Position numbers and translations under genes: made by a program
Assembly: GCF_024599655.1 (NCBI RefSeq)
Contig: NZ_CP102247.1
Coordinates: 2,790,001-2,854,000, forward strand
Reading direction: 5' to 3'
Length of the DNA: 64,000 nucleotides
Source of the DNA: Enterobacter asburiae
GTDB taxonomy: Bacteria; Pseudomonadota; Gammaproteobacteria; Enterobacterales; Enterobacteriaceae
The notes under the pieces: generated by a model
What the model was told of the DNA's origin: nothing
Database searches by the model: none
What the model saw: only the letters and a program-made list of their open reading frames with translations
Part shown: positions 8,054 through 16,466 of the stretch, piece after piece
Numbering within the stretch: position 1 is the stretch's first letter
How the letters are laid out: each line of letters begins with the position of its first letter

Positions 8054-8655
8054 CACCCCGCGAAACCAAGCAGTTGCGCGGCGACATTTTCTGCCTCATC
8101 ACGACTGCGGAATGAACGCGACAGGACCCAACGCCAGAGGACATCGAGCGCAGCTTTATAGAGTTGCTGGAACTCGAGCTCGTCCATGTTGGCAAACGAG
8201 ATGCTTCGAGGATGTTTTTTGAGTGTTCCGTCAGGGAGCTGAATGGCATCAAAGTGCCCTGCCTCGACGATCACCCAAGAGCGGTAAGCATCGAAGGATT
8301 TGCACAGGCTAATGCCATTCGTGACGCGCCGGTAAGCAACCTGCTCAAGATACTGCTCGGCAGCATCGATAAGCGCGCCTTCATTCCCGCCATACGAAGC
8401 CAGGAACTTGGCGTAGCCGGTGATCAGCTTCCGCTCGTTACTCGAGATAGCCCCGCCAGTTGGTTCCCAGTATTCAAAACCGAGATTGAGAAGCGCGAAA
8501 AAGCGCCGGTGAAATGCCGGGTTTCGTACCCGCCTGAACTCGGCAACAAGAACATCGCCGAGCCGGGTTTTGGATTGCAGAATAACGCTGGTCTCGGGCG
8601 TAGCCGGGATCAGTATTCCTGAGTGGTGTTTTATAAGTTGTAATTCTAGCGCCAT
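8053..8655 (-). CDS. DUF1367 family phage protein
   Basis: 200 residues, typical of DUF1367 proteins in the nin region of lambdoid phages. The N-terminal block (ELQLIKHHSGILIPATPET), the RNPAFHRRFFALLN stretch and the C-terminal FRSRDEAENVAAQLLGFAG are family features. The function is not established in any source I know. The ATG is preceded by GGAGAG. It is followed without a gap by the next gene. Confidence 0.85.
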   Translation of the reverse strand: MALELQLIKHHSGILIPATPETSVILQSKTRLGDVLVAEFRRVRNPAFHRRFFALLNLGFEYWEPTGGAISSNERKLITGYAKFLASYGGNEGALIDAAEQYLEQVAYRRVTNGISLCKSFDAYRSWVIVEAGHFDAIQLPDGTLKKHPRSISFANMDELEFQQLYKAALDVLWRWVLSRSFRSRDEAENVAAQLLGFAG

Positions 8656-8694
8656 GGTTCTCTCCGTGGCGCATCAGGTATAGGTTGTTCAGGC

Positions 8695-8937
8695 CTATGA
8701 AAGAATAATATCAGACGGAGGTGTAACTCGGTACCCCAGCCGTTTTGCAAATTGCATAAATCCGTTGAGAGTGAAAATTTCTTCCTCTTCGAGTAACGGT
8801 CGTAATGAAACTATTCCGTTTACTCGATAAACCAGATATCTCCCTTCCGCCGGGAAGCTATAGATAACTGCCTTATCGGCCCTTCTGACCACGTCGTACC
8901 ATTGATCATCTGCATTAAAGGCATCTGCACTACACAC
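8695..8937 (-). CDS. Phage protein of unknown function, 80 aa
   Basis: 80 residues from a GTG start that overlaps the stop of a small upstream frame (TAGTG). GGGGG sits about six bases before it. The sequence begins with CSADAFNADDQWYD and ends with KRLGYRVTPPSDIILS. It lies in the operon downstream of the LexA-controlled dinI-like gene, so it may be DNA-damage inducible. No family is recognised. Confidence 0.65.
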   Translation of the reverse strand: MCSADAFNADDQWYDVVRRADKAVIYSFPAEGRYLVYRVNGIVSLRPLLEEEEIFTLNGFMQFAKRLGYRVTPPSDIILS

Positions 8938-9029
8938 TATTTCCCCCAGAGCGACTTATTGACGCGGTAAACAGTAATCGGGAACAGCCAGGGGAACGCA
9001 AACAGCGATACTCTTTGAAACTGCTCCAG
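8937..9029 (-). CDS. Possible tiny membrane protein, 30 aa, non-AUG start
   Basis: The frame reads EQFQRVSLFAFPWLFPITVY followed by RVNKSLWGK and a stop whose last base is the first of the next gene's GTG. One hydrophobic segment spans most of it. There is no ATG or GTG in frame; the only in-frame candidate is CTG at 9029, and no good ribosome site is seen. The stop-start overlap and membrane-like composition argue for a real gene, possibly with a damaged start. Confidence 0.35.
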   Translation of the reverse strand: MEQFQRVSLFAFPWLFPITVYRVNKSLWGK

Positions 9030-9043
9030 TGAAATTCACGCGA

Positions 9044-9268
9044 TTAATTAAACCACTCGTCAGCGCTTTCCCAGGTCTCCTGCACGATATGTTCGACCTC
9101 TTTCTTGTCACTCCCGAAAACAGTCAGCCCATCATGGCTGGCACGCTTAATCGTAAGCTGGCAATCATCAAACTGCTTACTGAGCCTTTTCAGCAGTTCT
9201 GACTCGAGCGCAGGTATAGCTCCATCAGGAAGTTTCTTCATGCGATCAATGGTTAACTCGATTTTCAT
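9044..9268 (-). CDS. DinI-like protein
   Basis: 74 residues, DinI family. In E. coli, DinI binds RecA filaments and modulates LexA and UmuD cleavage. The family signature at the C-terminus (QETWESADEWF) and the N-terminal MKIELTID strand are clear. A ribosome site GGAGGG precedes the ATG. A near-consensus LexA box lies 20 bp upstream of the start codon, so the gene should be induced by DNA damage. The two small frames downstream probably share the transcript. Confidence 0.92.
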   Translation of the reverse strand: MKIELTIDRMKKLPDGAIPALESELLKRLSKQFDDCQLTIKRASHDGLTVFGSDKKEVEHIVQETWESADEWFN

Positions 9269-9287
9269 ATGTCCCTCCGCAATGAAT

Positions 9288-9307
9288 TACTGTATGCATA
9301 TACAGTA
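9288..9307 (-). promoter_or_regulatory. LexA (SOS) box of the dinI-like gene
   Basis: TACTGTATGCATATACAGTA matches the consensus TACTG-(TA)5-CAGTA at every conserved position, with CTGT-N8-ACAG intact. It sits between a probable promoter and the ribosome site of the dinI-like gene. Confidence 0.95.
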
Positions 9308-9522
9308 TATTTATAAACGTATCTCACGGATTTTGCAACGCTTTAAGAGTAGAAATGCAAACCTGAGTTTTGAACAAAGGGCCTAAAAGAACATAGGCTG
9401 GCTTTGATTCCCGCTCAAAAGCTCTGTACGGCCCTTTCTCTGAAAATCATCCATGTCGGTTGATCTCTGAATCATTAATAATAATATCGTTCAAGGCTAT
9501 GAAGGAGAGTTATGGAGGAAAG

Positions 9523-9618
9523 ATGTTGGGCTGGAAATTACTAATTGGCTTTCTTTTTGTCGCAATCGTTGGGTTAGCACTGTTCGGTTTCGTTTTTTCA
9601 CTCCAGCAGTTGACGTAA
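9523..9618 (+). CDS. Small single-span membrane protein, 31 aa
   Basis: 31 residues starting MLGWKLLIGFLFVAIVGLAL, then FGFVFSLQQLT. One strongly hydrophobic helix makes up most of it. GGAGGAAAG precedes the ATG, and a terminator follows 40 bp after the stop. It is transcribed opposite to the nin operon, so it has its own promoter; a possible one is TTGATC-17-AATATC near 9461-9489. It may be a moron gene. The function is unknown. Confidence 0.65.
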   Translation: MLGWKLLIGFLFVAIVGLALFGFVFSLQQLT

Positions 9619-9659
9619 AAAGTACGATCATCCTCTGTTGCATGCCATGCACGAAACGC

Positions 9660-9686
9660 AAAAAACCCGCTCAGGGCGGGTTTTTT
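9660..9686. terminator. Bidirectional terminator between the small membrane gene and csp
   Basis: AAAAAACCCGC and GCGGGTTTTTT form a symmetrical stem with A-run and T-run. It can end both the plus-strand small membrane gene and the minus-strand cold-shock gene. Confidence 0.88.
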
Positions 9687-9756
9687 ATGACTTTCACTTA
9701 TCTGCTCAGGCTTGTGCCGTCATCGCTGTCGTAAGTGTTCAGGTCACTCTCAGCGA

Positions 9757-9969
9757 TTACAGCGCAACAACGTTAGCAGCTGCCGGACCTTTGGCACCAT
9801 TCTCAATCGAGAACTCAACCTTTTGGCCTTCATCCAACGTTTTATAATCATTACTCTGAATAGCAGAAAAATGTACAAAAACATCTTTGCTACCATCAGT
9901 TGGGCTAATGAAACCGAAGCCTTTTTCAGAGTTAAACCATTTTACTAAACCAGTCATTTTATTTGACAT
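9757..9969 (-). CDS. CspA-family cold-shock protein
   Basis: 70 residues, a single OB-fold cold-shock domain that binds single-stranded RNA and DNA. The RNA-binding motifs RNP1 (KGFGFIS) and RNP2 (VFVHFSAIQ) are intact. The start MSNKMTGLVKWFN is like CspG/CspI of E. coli, with AAGGAAG upstream. A long untranslated leader follows upstream. Cold-shock genes beside Q are also found in the Qin prophage of E. coli, which fits a Qin-like phage. Confidence 0.93.
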   Translation of the reverse strand: MSNKMTGLVKWFNSEKGFGFISPTDGSKDVFVHFSAIQSNDYKTLDEGQKVEFSIENGAKGPAAANVVAL

Positions 9970-10138
9970 AGATACTTCCTTTAATTTTATTGAGCCACAT
10001 GTTGTGGCGAACATGGCCTGATTGCAAATGAGGACTTACTGGGCAATTTGGAGAAGGCTCATGCAGAAGAGTATCTAAGGATAACACTTGAAATGAGGAC
10101 TGCTTTATTAAAACTGCTTTCATAAGGTCTGTATGCCA
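9970..10138 (-). promoter_or_regulatory. Long 5' leader of csp with a cold-box-like element
   Basis: About 170 nt of gene-free sequence lies before the start codon, the length expected for a cspA-type thermosensing leader. At 10128-10138 the minus strand reads TGGCATACAGA, matching the E. coli cold box TGACGTACAGA at 9 of 11 positions. The promoter should lie just upstream; I did not define it. Confidence 0.55.
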
Positions 10139-10532
10139 AACCGAGGACACATAGTGAACCCACACGAGACATTAAGCAAGATTAGATTTGTCAGCGATTT
10201 ACTGAGGAAATTTACAATCCAACGATGTTTTAAATTTGCTTGAGGAGAGTATCAAATTCACACGCTACTCTTGCTGTCGGGAGAAATGCCGTGCCCTATC
10301 ATCTCTATTCAATCTATACTTCATCCTTGTGAAAAACCGCTAACGATGACGAATATAGTGTTTGTCTTTCTTATCAAAATCATTCCAGCTTTTGATTTGC
10401 TCTGGCTTTGAGCCCTTTTCTATCATTACTTATCATAAAATTCTTATGCTTAGAAAATTTATATTATGAGAAACATAATATAAGAACAGGAAGTGAGCCT
10501 TCAAATCAACATGCGGTCAGCATCTAAGGTGA
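10139..10532. other. Gene-free AT-rich stretch upstream of csp
   Basis: About 390 bp without a convincing frame. One hairpin, ATATTATG-AGAAA-CATAATAT, lies near 10462-10482. It presumably holds the csp promoter at its left side and the end of the transcript from the next gene at its right. Confidence 0.45.
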
Positions 10533-10751
10533 TCACGCCTGAATCCCCTTTCCTCTTGCCAGGTTAATTCTGTCAATGCATTCCCTCAATGCTTTGACTT
10601 GCTCCGAAGTGAGTTCAGATTCATCAATTGTTGTCAGAAAAGCGTTGAGGGAGCGCTCAATATCGTTTTTAGTCAATCGTAAACAGATAACCTTAACCCA
10701 ACGTGGCGAGAACTTGCTGAGGCCGATTGCTCTTGTGATGCGCAGTTTCAT
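10533..10751 (-). CDS. Phage protein of unknown function, 72 aa
   Basis: 72 residues (MKLRITRAIGLSKFSPRW...), basic at the N-terminus and helical and acidic at the C-terminus (TTIDESELTSEQVKALREC). AGAGG lies six bases before the ATG. It is the last phage-like frame before the cargo block. No function is recognised. Confidence 0.55.
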   Translation of the reverse strand: MKLRITRAIGLSKFSPRWVKVICLRLTKNDIERSLNAFLTTIDESELTSEQVKALRECIDRINLARGKGIQA

Positions 10752-11154
10752 GAGATGCCTCTTTAACGCCAGTGGTGGCGATTTGTAACTCGGTTATAAC
10801 ACACGTGGAGAAGACTTATGTGACTATTTCGCCTTAGAAATTTCTAAGGGTCGTTTAGCCAGGGTAACCGGGCTTTCAGTAAACATCTAAGTTGGTTTTC
10901 CAGCATGTCACACAAGCGCCTCGTCATAACCCGAAGCGGCTTATCACGTGAAGGTAGTTTTTACAGTCATACAAAGGCTGGAATGTCAGCTTTGTGCCAA
11001 AAGCGGACGTAGCTAACAGTACTTAGTGTTGATCAGCGGGAAGCTGGTCAACTCCATTACCAACTGATCGTTGTATCTAATATTGGGGCAGGTCGGGCCG
11101 GGCTGTGCAAGCGGCCTAACAAATTTCGTTGAGAACACTTATTCCTGTTGTTAG
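10752..11154. other. Gene-free junction between phage nin region and cargo block
   Basis: About 400 bp with no supported gene. It holds a perfect 18-bp palindrome (CCTTAGAAATTTCTAAGG, 10832-10849) and a hairpin GTCAGCTTT...AAAGCGGAC (10985-11008). The latter resembles a short element scattered in enterobacterial intergenic DNA. The left boundary of the inserted block should be here. Confidence 0.45.
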
Positions 11155-11940
11155 TTATTCTCCTACCGAAATTATTCTTCCAATTTCATTAACTATCGCC
11201 TCCTTGCATTGCATGAGTTCTTTCCGATAAAAGGCTTCATGTTTATGGAAACGTGGCGCTGGAACTAATAATGAGATAGAAAAACGACCAAAAAGTGTGT
11301 CTAGCGCTACTGCTATCGTGCAGACGCCCTCAAGAGTTTCACCCAGATCTATAGCCAGCCCATTGGCACGAACATCGGCGATCAGCTCCAGAAGCTGTGG
11401 AAGAGTTTTAACTGTCATTCCGGTTAGATCTTCATAGGCATCGCCTACCAGTATGCGGACATCTTCATCCCTTTCCATAGCCAGTAACACACGACCGCCG
11501 GAAGTACTGTAGAGCGGCAAATTAAGTCCAATACGAGGTACAACACGTAATTCACGTGATGCTACAACGTAATGGACGATTGCCAGCTGGGTACCACTGG
11601 CACGTGCCAGGGTCACTGTTTCATTAATATTGGCCGAAAGCTGCTCCAGGAAGGGACGTACAAGATCCACTACATCGCTGTGCACACTGGAAATAAGTTT
11701 GAGTAGTGCTGGTCCCAGACGCAGACCACCTGCACCGCTGCTACGCACAAGTTGAGCACTGTCTAAGGCCGCGACAATACGCTGCACCGTTGAACGAGGG
11801 AGAGCAACCTCCTGCGCAATTTCCCCCAGACTCATGCCGCCTGGGTGTTTACCCAGCACATTCAAAATTGCAGCTGCACGGGCGATAACCTGAATCCCGC
11901 CGGGTTTTTCATCCTCAAAGCTTGAAGCATTAACGGCCAT
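11155..11940 (-). CDS. IclR-family transcriptional regulator
   Basis: 261 residues. A winged helix-turn-helix near residues 20-75 (GGMSLGEIAQEVALPRSTVQ) precedes the IclR effector domain (residues about 90-255), with the usual features IGLNLPLYSTSGGRVLLA and LGETLEGVCTIAVAL. The start at 11940 has AAGGAGC five bases upstream; in-frame codons up to 12060 exist but lack a ribosome site. It is divergent from the efflux genes, and a palindromic operator lies in the shared intergenic space, so it most likely controls that pump and itself. The effector is unknown. Confidence 0.9.
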   Translation of the reverse strand: MAVNASSFEDEKPGGIQVIARAAAILNVLGKHPGGMSLGEIAQEVALPRSTVQRIVAALDSAQLVRSSGAGGLRLGPALLKLISSVHSDVVDLVRPFLEQLSANINETVTLARASGTQLAIVHYVVASRELRVVPRIGLNLPLYSTSGGRVLLAMERDEDVRILVGDAYEDLTGMTVKTLPQLLELIADVRANGLAIDLGETLEGVCTIAVALDTLFGRFSISLLVPAPRFHKHEAFYRKELMQCKEAIVNEIGRIISVGE

Positions 11941-12036
11941 ATAGAGCTCCTTATCATCCGGTGACGGACAGCCTGTTATCTCAGTTCTTGTCTTAATTAT
12001 CACATTGCAATGGACGCTACCACAATGTAAGATGCC

Positions 12037-12063
12037 ACAATGTACCACAATACGGTACATTGT
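12037..12063. promoter_or_regulatory. Probable IclR operator
   Basis: A perfect 10-bp inverted repeat, ACAATGTACC and GGTACATTGT, is separated by 7 bp. A further half-site-like CCACAATGTA lies at 12020-12029. It lies between the divergent IclR and MFS genes. Confidence 0.7.
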
Positions 12064-12089
12064 ATCGATTTAATGCACGAGAACTTTGT

Positions 12090-13682
12090 ATGAATGCACA
12101 GCGTTCTACCCAACCCTTGCCCCCCTTTACCTGGCGCCTTGCAATGGGGTTTGTGGGTGTACTGATTGCAGCCTTGACCTCCGGACTTAATGGTCGGGTT
12201 ATAGATATAGCGCTTGCAGATGTGCGTGCCGGAATTGGCGTGACTTATGATCAAGCCAGCTGGTTCACATCTGCCTACCAGGCCGCGGAAGTAGTGGCGA
12301 TGATGATCGCACCATGGTTTGCTGTGACTTTTTCGCTGCGTAAATTCGCGCTTGCTAGCGCTGGCGGTTTTATGGTTTGCGGCATACTTTTACCCTTACT
12401 GCCGAATGCGCCGTTGTTTATTCTCTTGCGAACGATACAGGGCCTGTTTAGCGGCGCACTTCCTCCCTTACTCATGACTGTGGCGCTACGTTTTCTGCCA
12501 CCATCTATAAAACTTTATGGACTTGGAGCTTATGCTCTGACTGCGACTTTAGGTCCAAATGTGGCACCTTCACTGGCGGCATTCTGGACAGATGAAGTGA
12601 GCTGGATGTTCATGTTCTGGCAAGCGGTCCCCGCCATTTTGATTTCGATGATATTTATTGGCTGGGGTTTGCCGCAGGACCCGATTTATCTCGACCGATT
12701 TAAACAGATCGACCTGTTCGGTATGCTTACCGGCTGTTCTGGTATGGCGTTTTTAATAATCGCCATCACTCAGGGTGGACGTCTGGACTGGTTTGAATCG
12801 CCGTTATTTAATTGTCTGTTATCCAGCGCCATCGTGTGCCTGGCGATTTTTCTGATTAATGAATGGTTTCATCCCCTCCCTTTGTTCAAATTACAGATGC
12901 TGGAGAGAAGTAACTTTTCATATGGCCTGATGGCGCTCGCTGTAGTGTTGGTACTGGCGCTGGCTGGCTCGGCTTTGCCGTCCAATTTCTTTGGCAAAGT
13001 AGAGGGCTTTCGAACAGCGCAATTTGCGCCGCTGGCTTTGACCATTGGGCTCCCGCAGTTAATTATCACTCCACTTGTTGCCGCACTGCTTAGTCTGCGC
13101 TGGGTTGATTGTCGCTGGCTGATAGCTTTCGGGATTGCTCTGATGATTTTCGCCAGCCTGATGGGTATGCAGATAACCAGCGACTGGGCACGCCAGAATT
13201 TCTGGGCCATACAGGTTCTGCTGGCGATTGGATTACCGTCAATTATTTTACCGTTGCTTATGAGCGCAACCAGCGTTGTGGCTCCCCCGGAAGGACATTA
13301 TGCCTCTGCTATGTTCAATACCGTACGGGGTTTTTCAAGCATCGCTGCTGGCGTATTAGTGGAATGGTTTATAAATCACAGAGAACAATTTCATTCTAAT
13401 GTTCTGGTCAATAACGTAGCCAACCGCCCATGGTTGATATCGACACCGGTCAGTGAGCAGGCCAGCAGCAGCATCCCTTTATTACACGACGGCAGCATCA
13501 GCAACACCGAGAACATCGCGGGATTTATCACCTTATTAAAACATCAGGCAATTGTTCTGAGTCTGGGCGACAGCTATCTGCTGATGACTGGCTTTGCCGT
13601 CCTGCTGTTATTACTCACTGTCTGGTTGCCAAAACGTGTCTGGCCGCCCCAGACACGTTTTCAACCTGCCATGACTAAATAG
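12090..13682 (+). CDS. MFS drug efflux transporter, DHA2 (EmrB/QacA) family
   Basis: 530 residues with about 14 predicted membrane segments, the DHA2 layout. Typical features are the early FTWRLAMGFVGVLIAALTSG helix, the LRTIQGLFSGALPP motif and the APPEGHYASAMFNTVRGFSS stretch near residue 390. Such pumps export drugs or organic acids by proton antiport and work with a periplasmic adaptor. The adaptor gene follows 10 bp downstream. I prefer the ATG at 12090 to the one at 12060, because 12060 lies inside the operator palindrome. The substrate is unknown. Confidence 0.92.
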   Translation: MNAQRSTQPLPPFTWRLAMGFVGVLIAALTSGLNGRVIDIALADVRAGIGVTYDQASWFTSAYQAAEVVAMMIAPWFAVTFSLRKFALASAGGFMVCGILLPLLPNAPLFILLRTIQGLFSGALPPLLMTVALRFLPPSIKLYGLGAYALTATLGPNVAPSLAAFWTDEVSWMFMFWQAVPAILISMIFIGWGLPQDPIYLDRFKQIDLFGMLTGCSGMAFLIIAITQGGRLDWFESPLFNCLLSSAIVCLAIFLINEWFHPLPLFKLQMLERSNFSYGLMALAVVLVLALAGSALPSNFFGKVEGFRTAQFAPLALTIGLPQLIITPLVAALLSLRWVDCRWLIAFGIALMIFASLMGMQITSDWARQNFWAIQVLLAIGLPSIILPLLMSATSVVAPPEGHYASAMFNTVRGFSSIAAGVLVEWFINHREQFHSNVLVNNVANRPWLISTPVSEQASSSIPLLHDGSISNTENIAGFITLLKHQAIVLSLGDSYLLMTGFAVLLLLLTVWLPKRVWPPQTRFQPAMTK

Positions 13683-13692
13683 AGGTGGTTAA

Positions 13693-14721
13693 ATGAAATT
13701 TTCTGTATCCAGAAGGACGATTCTGCTCAGCGCATTATTAATTCTGATGATGACGATGATATTTTTCGTCTGGTCGACAATGCTGAATAATGATACACGT
13801 ACCAATGATGCCTATGTGAATGCGGATTACACACTGGTAGCACCAAAAGTATCGGGTTATATCAAAAATATCTATGTCGCGGATAACCAACGGGTTAAAG
13901 CAGGGCAAACACTGGCCACGCTGGATGACCGAGACTACACAATAGCGCTTGAAATGGCGCAAGCTAATTTGCAGCTTAGTCAAGCAAAACACCTGAGCAG
14001 CCTTGCACAACTGGAGCAGCAACAATCCATTATTGCTCAGACTAAAGCGACCCTTTTAGCCAGTCAGGCATCGGCGCAGTACGCCAGTCAGAACGCTGAA
14101 CGTTTTAACAAACTTTATCAAAGAGGTACCGTCGCTGCGGACGATCAACAAAAAGCTCATTCAACGCAGCGTTCTGCATCCGCAGTCGTTCGTCAGAACG
14201 AAGCTGCTCTGACCTCAGCAGAAAAACAGGTAGGCGTGTTGAGGGCTGCATTACGTCAGGCGGAAGCCGATGTTGCAGTCGCGCAGGCAAAGGTCAGTCA
14301 GGCGAGGCTTAACCTTTCTTATACGCGTATTGTTGCACCAGTCGATGGGATGGTAGGCCAGCGTTCGGTGCGCCTCGGTGCCTACGTTAACGCAGGGACA
14401 CGTCTGCTGGCCGTGGTTCCGCTACATCAAACTTACATCACTGCCAATTATCTTGAAACACAGCTGGCAAATGTTCAGCAGGGGCAGAAGGTCTTAATTA
14501 AAATTGATGCCATGCCTGGCAAAAAGTTTACTGGACATGTCGATAGTATCGCTCCTGCAACCGGCGCAACGTTTTCAGCCATCCAGCCAGACAATGCAAC
14601 GGGTAACTTTACTAAAGTCGTCCAGCGTTTACCGGTGAAAATAGTGCTGGATGGTAATCAACCCGATGCAAAATTATTGCGCGTCGGGATGTCAGCCGTT
14701 CCTGAAATTGAGATCCGCTAA
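13693..14721 (+). CDS. HlyD/EmrA-type membrane fusion protein
   Basis: 342 residues. The order is an N-terminal membrane anchor (residues about 9-29), a lipoyl half-motif (TLVAPKVSGYIKNIYVADNQ), a long alpha hairpin (residues about 85-200), a second lipoyl half (YTRIVAPVDGMVGQRSV) and a beta-barrel domain (YITANYLETQLANVQQGQ). It should link the MFS pump to an outer-membrane channel such as TolC. No channel gene is present here, so a host one would be needed. Spacing shows it is in one operon with the pump. Confidence 0.92.
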   Translation: MKFSVSRRTILLSALLILMMTMIFFVWSTMLNNDTRTNDAYVNADYTLVAPKVSGYIKNIYVADNQRVKAGQTLATLDDRDYTIALEMAQANLQLSQAKHLSSLAQLEQQQSIIAQTKATLLASQASAQYASQNAERFNKLYQRGTVAADDQQKAHSTQRSASAVVRQNEAALTSAEKQVGVLRAALRQAEADVAVAQAKVSQARLNLSYTRIVAPVDGMVGQRSVRLGAYVNAGTRLLAVVPLHQTYITANYLETQLANVQQGQKVLIKIDAMPGKKFTGHVDSIAPATGATFSAIQPDNATGNFTKVVQRLPVKIVLDGNQPDAKLLRVGMSAVPEIEIR

Positions 14722-14871
14722 TATTCCAGATACACTCAAAAAACCGCTCTATTTTTGAACGTCTGGCTTAGAAACGGTGTTCCCGTTAGCGATACGTAAT
14801 ATCCTGTAGGAGATATATGGCACCGACACCAGACTAAATTCCTGTTAAAAAACACATGTAGTATCACGATC

Positions 14872-14919
14872 ATATTTAGTCGACCCTCATTTACAGGGAG
14901 TGATCGACTAAATATTTTT
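14872..14919 (+). terminator. Terminator after the efflux operon
   Basis: A perfect 12-bp inverted repeat (ATATTTAGTCGA/TCGACTAAATAT) with a 20-nt loop is followed by five T. It lies between the convergent adaptor and MocR genes. Confidence 0.75.
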
Positions 14920-14977
14920 ATCAGGCAACGATACGGCTAAACAAGAGATTATTATTCACGCCTGGCTATCAAAAAAC

Positions 14978-16357
14978 TTAATGCTGCATAAGCGCCAGTG
15001 TTTTTTCCTTAACCCGCTCCAAAATTTTCTGCGCCTCTTCGGTTGAGCGAATATTAGTGTATCCAATGACTAACCCATAACGTTTTTGTGTCTGCGCATA
15101 CCAGCTCGAGAGTGGCCGGACGTAAAGCTCGTGCTGTGTCCATAATGCAGCTAATGCGGTATCTACAATGCCACGTTGCAGAAAGGCAACAATATGCATC
15201 CCGCCATCTGTAAGCTCAAATTCAAATAACCCTGGAAAGCTCGTTTCAATTGCTTCAAGCATCATGCGACGCCGCTGCTGATAGAGTAAGCGCATCTTTT
15301 TTATATGCCGGTAGAAGTGCCCTTCGCTAAGGAATTGCGCAAGTATTTTTTGCGGCAGTAATGGTAGACCCGTTTCAAGGATTTCGCCCAGTTCACTGAA
15401 ACGGGCTACCGTCTCCTGTGGTATTACCATATAGCCGATACGCATAGCTGGCATTAGCGTTTTACTAAACGTACCGGTATAAATAACCCGGTCATGCATA
15501 TCGAGGCTTTTCAACGCCGGGATTACTTTTCGTGTGTAATGAAACTCTCCGTCGTAATCATCTTCGATTATCCAGCTACTGTTTTGCTGTGCCCAGGCCA
15601 GCAGCTGATGCTTACGCGGTAATGAAAGGCTAACTGCGAGCGGACTTTGATGAGTGGGTGTAACGATAGCGAAGCGTGCATCATTGTGATAGCGCTGAAG
15701 AAAATCAACATCCATGCCCTGCCGATCAACAGGTATATAGTGCAGATTGGATGCCATTCGCTTCAATAATTGCTGACCATAAAAGTAGCCAGGATCTTCA
15801 AACAGCACTTTATCGTCAGGCTGTGCAAGTACCGACAGAATTAACCGTAAGTTGGCCCGATAGCCGCTGGTAACAAAGATTTGCTCCGGTCGGCAATTCA
15901 TTCCTCTTGAAATATTGAGATAACTTGAAATGGCCTCACGTAGCGGCTGAAAGCCCATTACCGGGGGCATGAGCATTTCTTCTGGACGAAGACTTCGCGC
16001 CGCTTTTCCCGATATTAGTAACCATTTTTTATGGGGAAATTCATCCAGGGCAGGGATTCCGAGCCTCAGATCACCCTTCCTTTCAGTAATCTGTGTGTTA
16101 AGTGAACAAGACGATACAGCGTTGTCTGCGCTGACCGTTGAAGTTAGCCTGAGCTCCGGATTTATATAGGTCCCCTTTGCCCCCAGACTCACGAAATAGC
16201 CTTCTCCAATAAGAATTTCATACGCGGTTTCTACCGTTTTTCGCGCTACCTGCAACTCGCTTGCTAGCGAACGAATCGAGGGAACGCGCGCTCCCGGTTT
16301 CAGAAGACCGTCCTGAATCTGCTGACGATAGCGGGCATAAATCTCTTTGTACCCCAT
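14978..16357 (-). CDS. MocR/PdxR-type regulator (GntR domain plus aminotransferase-like domain)
   Basis: 459 residues. The N-terminal GntR winged helix (residues about 1-65, RVPSIRSLASELQVARKTVE) is joined to a fold-type I aminotransferase domain. The PLP lysine is in the GTFSKTLMPAMRIGY motif, and the FEDPGYFYGQQ and IIEDDYDGEFHY motifs are present. MocR proteins bind PLP and usually control a divergent gene. Here that is the acetyltransferase-azoreductase-AhpD-like operon. AAAGGTG before 16357 decides the start over 16384. Confidence 0.92.
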   Translation of the reverse strand: MGYKEIYARYRQQIQDGLLKPGARVPSIRSLASELQVARKTVETAYEILIGEGYFVSLGAKGTYINPELRLTSTVSADNAVSSCSLNTQITERKGDLRLGIPALDEFPHKKWLLISGKAARSLRPEEMLMPPVMGFQPLREAISSYLNISRGMNCRPEQIFVTSGYRANLRLILSVLAQPDDKVLFEDPGYFYGQQLLKRMASNLHYIPVDRQGMDVDFLQRYHNDARFAIVTPTHQSPLAVSLSLPRKHQLLAWAQQNSSWIIEDDYDGEFHYTRKVIPALKSLDMHDRVIYTGTFSKTLMPAMRIGYMVIPQETVARFSELGEILETGLPLLPQKILAQFLSEGHFYRHIKKMRLLYQQRRRMMLEAIETSFPGLFEFELTDGGMHIVAFLQRGIVDTALAALWTQHELYVRPLSSWYAQTQKRYGLVIGYTNIRSTEEAQKILERVKEKTLALMQH

Positions 16358-16466
16358 TAAATGCACCTTTAGATGTCCTATCAATTAAGTGCAATAATGG
16401 CCCTTTTTAACCAGACATACAAGATTAAGATATGGCTATTAACTAAGCCACTCAATATGAGGCGTC

